Source of the DNA: an uncultured Alphaproteobacteria bacterium
Lineage (GTDB): Bacteria; Pseudomonadota; Alphaproteobacteria; Caulobacterales; Caulobacteraceae
Length of the DNA stretch: 6,415 nucleotides
Assembly (NCBI GenBank): GCA_903933475.1
Contig: CAIZKE010000199.1
Span: 1 to 6,415 of the forward strand
Reading direction: 5' to 3'
Made by a program: the position numbers and the translations under genes. Below are positions 4,614-6,415 of this stretch, one piece after another. The notes under the pieces were generated by a model. It worked only from the letters and a program-made list of their open reading frames with translations, had not been told where the DNA came from and searched no databases. Numbering within the stretch: the first letter of the stretch is position 1; every line of letters starts with the position of its first letter.

Positions 4614-4810
4614 CAGGCGGCGCGATCCGTGCGCGGCTCAAGCCAGGCGCTCGGAGCAATCCCGAAGGCGCGTTCGATCTTCACGGCAACGGACAGCGAG
4701 GGCGACTTTCGCCCGTTGATTAGTTCCGAGGCGTGACTGACGCTGACCTGCACGGCGCGGGCCACTTCCGTAGGGCGCAGCGTGTCGATGGTTCTGACTG
4801 GAGACTTCAT
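4613..4810 (-). CDS. Small Cro/YdaS-like HTH regulator
   Basis: This 65-residue protein is almost entirely one helix-turn-helix domain: TEVARAVQV (13-22), then SVSHASELINGRKSPSLSVAVKIERAFGI (23-51). The phrase LINGRKSPSLSVAVKIERAFG is typical of HTH_3/YdaS-type regulators (recognition helix followed by NGRK.PS...A..IE.A.G). There is no C-terminal peptidase or dimerisation domain as in CI or LexA-like repressors. It heads the leftward replication operon and faces the rightward operon across a region with paired operators, so it probably binds those and limits both arms, as Cro does (inference). The ATG lies only a few bases after the putative -10, and AAGG lies 3 bases upstream. A much longer open frame continues to 5173, but it is antisense to the rightward gene. 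Confidence 0.8.
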   Translation of the reverse strand: MKSPVRTIDTLRPTEVARAVQVSVSHASELINGRKSPSLSVAVKIERAFGIAPSAWLEPRTDRAA

Positions 4811-4816
4811 GCGCCT

Positions 4817-4845
4817 TAATTCGCACGTGGCGAACCGGGCCGCAA
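4817..4845 (-). promoter_or_regulatory. Putative leftward early promoter
   Basis: On the minus strand, TTGCGG (4845-4840) and GAATTA (4822-4817) are separated by 17 bases. The hexamers match the sigma-70 consensus only loosely. Support comes from the mirror-image rightward promoter, where the same layout is kept (23 of 29 bases identical). The operator lies between the hexamers. Transcription would start at about 4810, at or next to the ATG, so the regulator mRNA could be leaderless. Confidence 0.4.
4819..4835. promoter_or_regulatory. Operator O1 of the divergent control region
   Basis: This site has the core TTCGC-ACGTG-GCGAA (4820-4834), an imperfect palindrome with perfect 5-bp arms. The 17-bp sequence is the exact reverse complement of 4899-4915. 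It lies between the putative -35 and -10 of the leftward promoter, where a bound repressor would block RNA polymerase. The likely ligand is the 65-residue HTH protein encoded alongside. Confidence 0.7.
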
Positions 4846-4853
4846 GAAATAAG

Positions 4854-4868
4854 TTCGCCCCGCCCGAA
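4854..4868. promoter_or_regulatory. Weaker central operator-like site O2
   Basis: TTCGC-CCCGC-CCGAA has the same arm layout as O1 and O3 with one arm mismatch and a different centre. It lies between the two promoters, overlapping neither. Bases 4858-4868 (CCCCGCCCGAA) are repeated exactly at 4870-4880 with a 12-bp period, so part of the site is duplicated. It could be a low-affinity third site, as in lambda operators, or chance. Confidence 0.4.
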
Positions 4869-4888
4869 GCCCCGCCCGAACATTTCTG

Positions 4889-4917
4889 TTGCGCCATAGT
4901 TCGCCACGTGCGAATGT
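4889..4917 (+). promoter_or_regulatory. Putative rightward early promoter
   Basis: TTGCGC (4889-4894) and GAATGT (4912-4917) are separated by 17 bases and mirror the leftward promoter. The -10 is poor by sigma-70 standards, so the call rests on the mirrored layout and the operator between the hexamers. Transcription would start at about 4924, giving a 26-base leader to the ATG at 4950. Confidence 0.4.
4899..4915. promoter_or_regulatory. Operator O3 of the divergent control region
   Basis: This is the exact 17-bp reverse complement of O1, with core TTCGC-CACGT-GCGAA. It lies between the putative -35 and -10 of the rightward promoter, so the same protein bound here would shut off the recombination operon. 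Its centre is 80 bp from that of O1, close enough for looping or cooperative contact. Confidence 0.7.
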
Positions 4918-4949
4918 CCTCCATCGCCACAGCGCGACGGAGAACAGAC

Positions 4950-5282
4950 ATGAAAATCACCCCCGACAATTTCGCCGCCGTCTTCGAGTACATGGTCGGC
5001 GAGCCCGGCCCCGCCGACTTCCACGACAGCCTCACCGAAATGCACGCCTGCCGCTGCGATAACTGCGGCACTTGGTGGTGCGACGGCGAGACCCTGGTCG
5101 CTGGCGACTTCAGCGATGAAGACCTCTGCATCGAGTGCTGGGAAGGCTTCTCGGACGTCTGGTGCGAAGGCATCAGCGCGTCGCAGCATGAAGCGGCCAG
5201 CGCGGCGAAGTACCTGCTCTGGGACGCGGTGCCTTACCGCACCCTCGAAGCGGCCCTCGAAGACCAGAAGGAGCCCGCGTGA
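4950..5282 (+). CDS. Cys-rich zinc-ribbon-like early protein
   Basis: This 110-residue acidic protein is the first gene of the rightward operon. The ATG has GGAGA 6 bases upstream. In-frame codons further upstream run through the operators, so this start is preferred. It holds seven Cys: C34, C36, C39, C44, C60, C63 and C72. The pairs C36-x2-C39 and C60-x2-C63 can bind one zinc as a ribbon, and RCDNCGTWWC looks like a zinc knuckle. No HTH, catalytic motif or membrane segment is seen. The C-terminus (80-105) is probably helical. I do not recognise the family. Its place as the first rightward early gene suggests a host-interacting or regulatory protein (inference). Its stop overlaps the next start (TGATG). 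Confidence 0.8.
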   Translation: MKITPDNFAAVFEYMVGEPGPADFHDSLTEMHACRCDNCGTWWCDGETLVAGDFSDEDLCIECWEGFSDVWCEGISASQHEAASAAKYLLWDAVPYRTLEAALEDQKEPA

Positions 5283-5458
5283 TGCCCACCCTCATCATCA
5301 CCGCCGCCCCCGATGGCTGGTCGCTCCGCTTCCGCGAGGGCGACGACTTCCACACCGACGAAATCATCCAGACCTTCACCAACGCTGACGAGGCGTGGGC
5401 CGCTCTCAAGGCCGCCCGCCGCGCCGCCTTCCAACTCAGGAACCTCACCAATGTTTGA
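5282..5458 (+). CDS. Short hypothetical protein between early genes
   Basis: This is a 58-residue protein. The ATG overlaps the previous stop, with AAGGAG 8 bases upstream, a strong ribosome site. The stop lies 8 bases inside the erf start, so all three genes should be translated together. The sequence begins with a strand-like MPTLIITAAPDGWSLRF and ends with a helix rich in Ala and Arg (ADEAWAALKAARRAAFQL), giving a small alpha/beta fold. No family is recognised. The coupling and strong ribosome site make it a real gene despite its length. Confidence 0.7.
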   Translation: MPTLIITAAPDGWSLRFREGDDFHTDEIIQTFTNADEAWAALKAARRAAFQLRNLTNV

Positions 5459-6161
5459 CACCTCCCCCACCATCGCCGCGCTCGCCAAGGCCCTATCCGC
5501 CGCCCAGGGCGAGGTTGAGGGCGCCGTGAAGGGCAAGGCGAACCCCGCCTTCCGCAGCAAGTATGCCGACCTCGCAGCCGTCTGGGATGCCTGCCGCGAA
5601 GCCCTCACCAAGCATGGCCTCGCCATCGTCCAGAGCCCCGGCCCCTGCGCTGACGGGCGGATGGAAATGACCACCATGTTGGCCCACGCTTCCGGCGAGT
5701 GGATGCGCGGCACCCTCACCATCCCGCTCGCCAAGGTGGACGCCCAGGCCTACGGGTCCGCGACCACCTACGCCCGGCGATACGCCCTCGCCGCCTTCGT
5801 CGGTGTCGCCCCCGAGGACGACGACGGCAACGCTGCGGCGGCGGCGGCTCCCAAGCGCGAGGCCCCGGCCCCGGCTCCGATCGGTGGCCGCAAGAACGCG
5901 GCTCAGGCCAAGCGCGACGGCGACCACGAGCGCATCATGGCCGAGGTTGACCGGCTCACGAAAGAGGGCATGGCCGACTGGCTGGCCAACTTCGACCGCT
6001 ACACGAGCGACCTGCCCCTTTCATGGCTCGACCCGATCCGCGACCGCCTCCACCTGCGCCGGGATGAACTGTTCGGCAAGGCCCAGCCCGAGGCCGACAT
6101 GGACGCGGAGTTTGCGGATACTGTCGGGCGGTTTGGCGCTCTTGAGCAGGACGCGGCGTAA
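5451..6161 (+). CDS. erf: ERF-family single-strand annealing recombinase
   Basis: This 236-residue protein fits the ERF superfamily. Residues 4-20 are an N-terminal helix, followed by NPAFRSKYADLAAVWDACR (31-49) and HGLAIVQSPG. Then comes MTTMLAHASGEWMRGTLTIPL (73-93), and AQAYGSATTYARRYALAAFVGV (98-119) with EDDDGN (122-127), the most conserved ERF stretch. Residues 128-150 are an Ala/Pro-rich linker, and 151-236 are a charged helical tail. ERF proteins coat single-stranded DNA and anneal complementary strands, the same task as Red-beta or RecT, used in phage recombination and genome circularisation. The ATG has AGGA 9 bases upstream and overlaps the previous gene by 8 bases. No phage exonuclease lies beside it in this window. 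Coupling to ninB supports a recombination module. Confidence 0.93.
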   Translation: MFDTSPTIAALAKALSAAQGEVEGAVKGKANPAFRSKYADLAAVWDACREALTKHGLAIVQSPGPCADGRMEMTTMLAHASGEWMRGTLTIPLAKVDAQAYGSATTYARRYALAAFVGVAPEDDDGNAAAAAAPKREAPAPAPIGGRKNAAQAKRDGDHERIMAEVDRLTKEGMADWLANFDRYTSDLPLSWLDPIRDRLHLRRDELFGKAQPEADMDAEFADTVGRFGALEQDAA

Positions 6162-6415
6162 TGTCCCGCGCCCTCGTCATCCTCAACCGCGCCTCCGACC
6201 GCGAGCGCGTTCAGGCATGGGCCGCTAAGGCCCCCTGGGGAACCCGCGTCACCTTTCAGGAGGCCAAGCGGACGAGCGACCAAAACGCGCGGATGTGGGC
6301 GATGCTGACCGAGGTCGCCCGGCAAGTGAAGTGGCACGGCCAGCGCCTGTCGGCGGATGACTGGAAACTCGTGTTCCTGTCGGCGCTGAAGCAGGAACTG
6401 CGGATCGTCCCCAAC
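6161..6415 (+). CDS. ninB: NinB recombination mediator, 3' end cut off
   Basis: The first 85 residues are present and the window ends within the gene. Lambda NinB (Orf) is 146 residues. The segment RTSDQNARMWAMLTEVARQV (residues 38-57), then the tryptophan and WK.V.L (76-80) region and the LSALKQELRIVPN tail, match the NinB family. NinB/Orf binds single-strand gaps, SSB and recombination junctions and stands in for RecFOR in lambda recombination. The ATG overlaps the erf stop by one base (TAATG), with CAGGA 9 bases upstream. Position after erf and the presence of RusA on the other arm give the phage annealing, mediation and resolution functions. Confidence 0.9.
   Translation, partial: MSRALVILNRASDRERVQAWAAKAPWGTRVTFQEAKRTSDQNARMWAMLTEVARQVKWHGQRLSADDWKLVFLSALKQELRIVPN

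Noticed and set aside
4811..5173. N-terminal extension of the HTH regulator to 186 residues
   Set aside because: The added part is antisense to the zinc-ribbon-like gene and crosses both promoters and operators. The HTH domain is complete from the ATG at 4810.
5313..5450. N-terminal extension of ERF
   Set aside because: It overlaps the coupled 58-residue gene out of frame, and the ERF domain starts properly from the ATG at 5451 with AGGA upstream.

Overview
The window looks like the early (replication, recombination and immunity) region of a temperate phage or prophage of an alphaproteobacterium. The DNA is strongly GC-rich (roughly two thirds by eye). A GcrA-family gene is present, a family essentially confined to Alphaproteobacteria. 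The ERF, NinB, RusA and O-like replication genes are phage-type. No capsid, tail, integrase or host housekeeping gene is visible, so I cannot tell an integrated prophage from a free phage, nor name the host genus. Caulobacterales or Rhodobacterales would fit.

Layout. A divergent control region at about 4811-4949 splits the window. Leftward (minus strand, read from 4810 down to 259) runs a tightly packed operon: a 65-residue Cro/YdaS-like HTH regulator, a RusA-type resolvase, a protein with two tandem HTH/Myb-like repeats, a GcrA-family regulator, a stand-alone DnaA domain IV protein, an O-like replication initiator, a possible P-like partner, and three small proteins of unknown function. Most junctions are ATGA, GTGA or TGATG stop/start overlaps. 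The operon closes with an intrinsic terminator at about 101-132. Rightward (plus strand) run a Cys-rich zinc-ribbon-like protein, a 58-residue protein, an ERF single-strand annealing protein and the start of NinB, which is cut by the window edge. These junctions also overlap.

Control. Two exact 17-bp operator-like sequences lie in inverted orientation at 4819-4835 and 4899-4915, with a weaker third site between them. Each strong site sits between a plausible -35 and -10 of one of the two divergent promoters, so one DNA-binding protein, most simply the 65-residue HTH protein, could control both arms together. Because that regulator heads the replication operon, it is placed like a Cro-type rather than a CI-type repressor.

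Replication. Inside the O-like gene, in the stretch coding for its Gly/Pro linker, lie four copies of a 13-bp dyad, GGAA-N5-TTCC, at 21-23 bp spacing, next to a conspicuously AT-richer segment. This is the arrangement of the lambda origin inside gene O and is the best origin candidate. The operon also carries a free DnaA DNA-binding domain and a GcrA homologue side by side. These are relatives of two master regulators of the alphaproteobacterial cell cycle, so a link between phage replication or transcription and the host cell cycle is an attractive inference.
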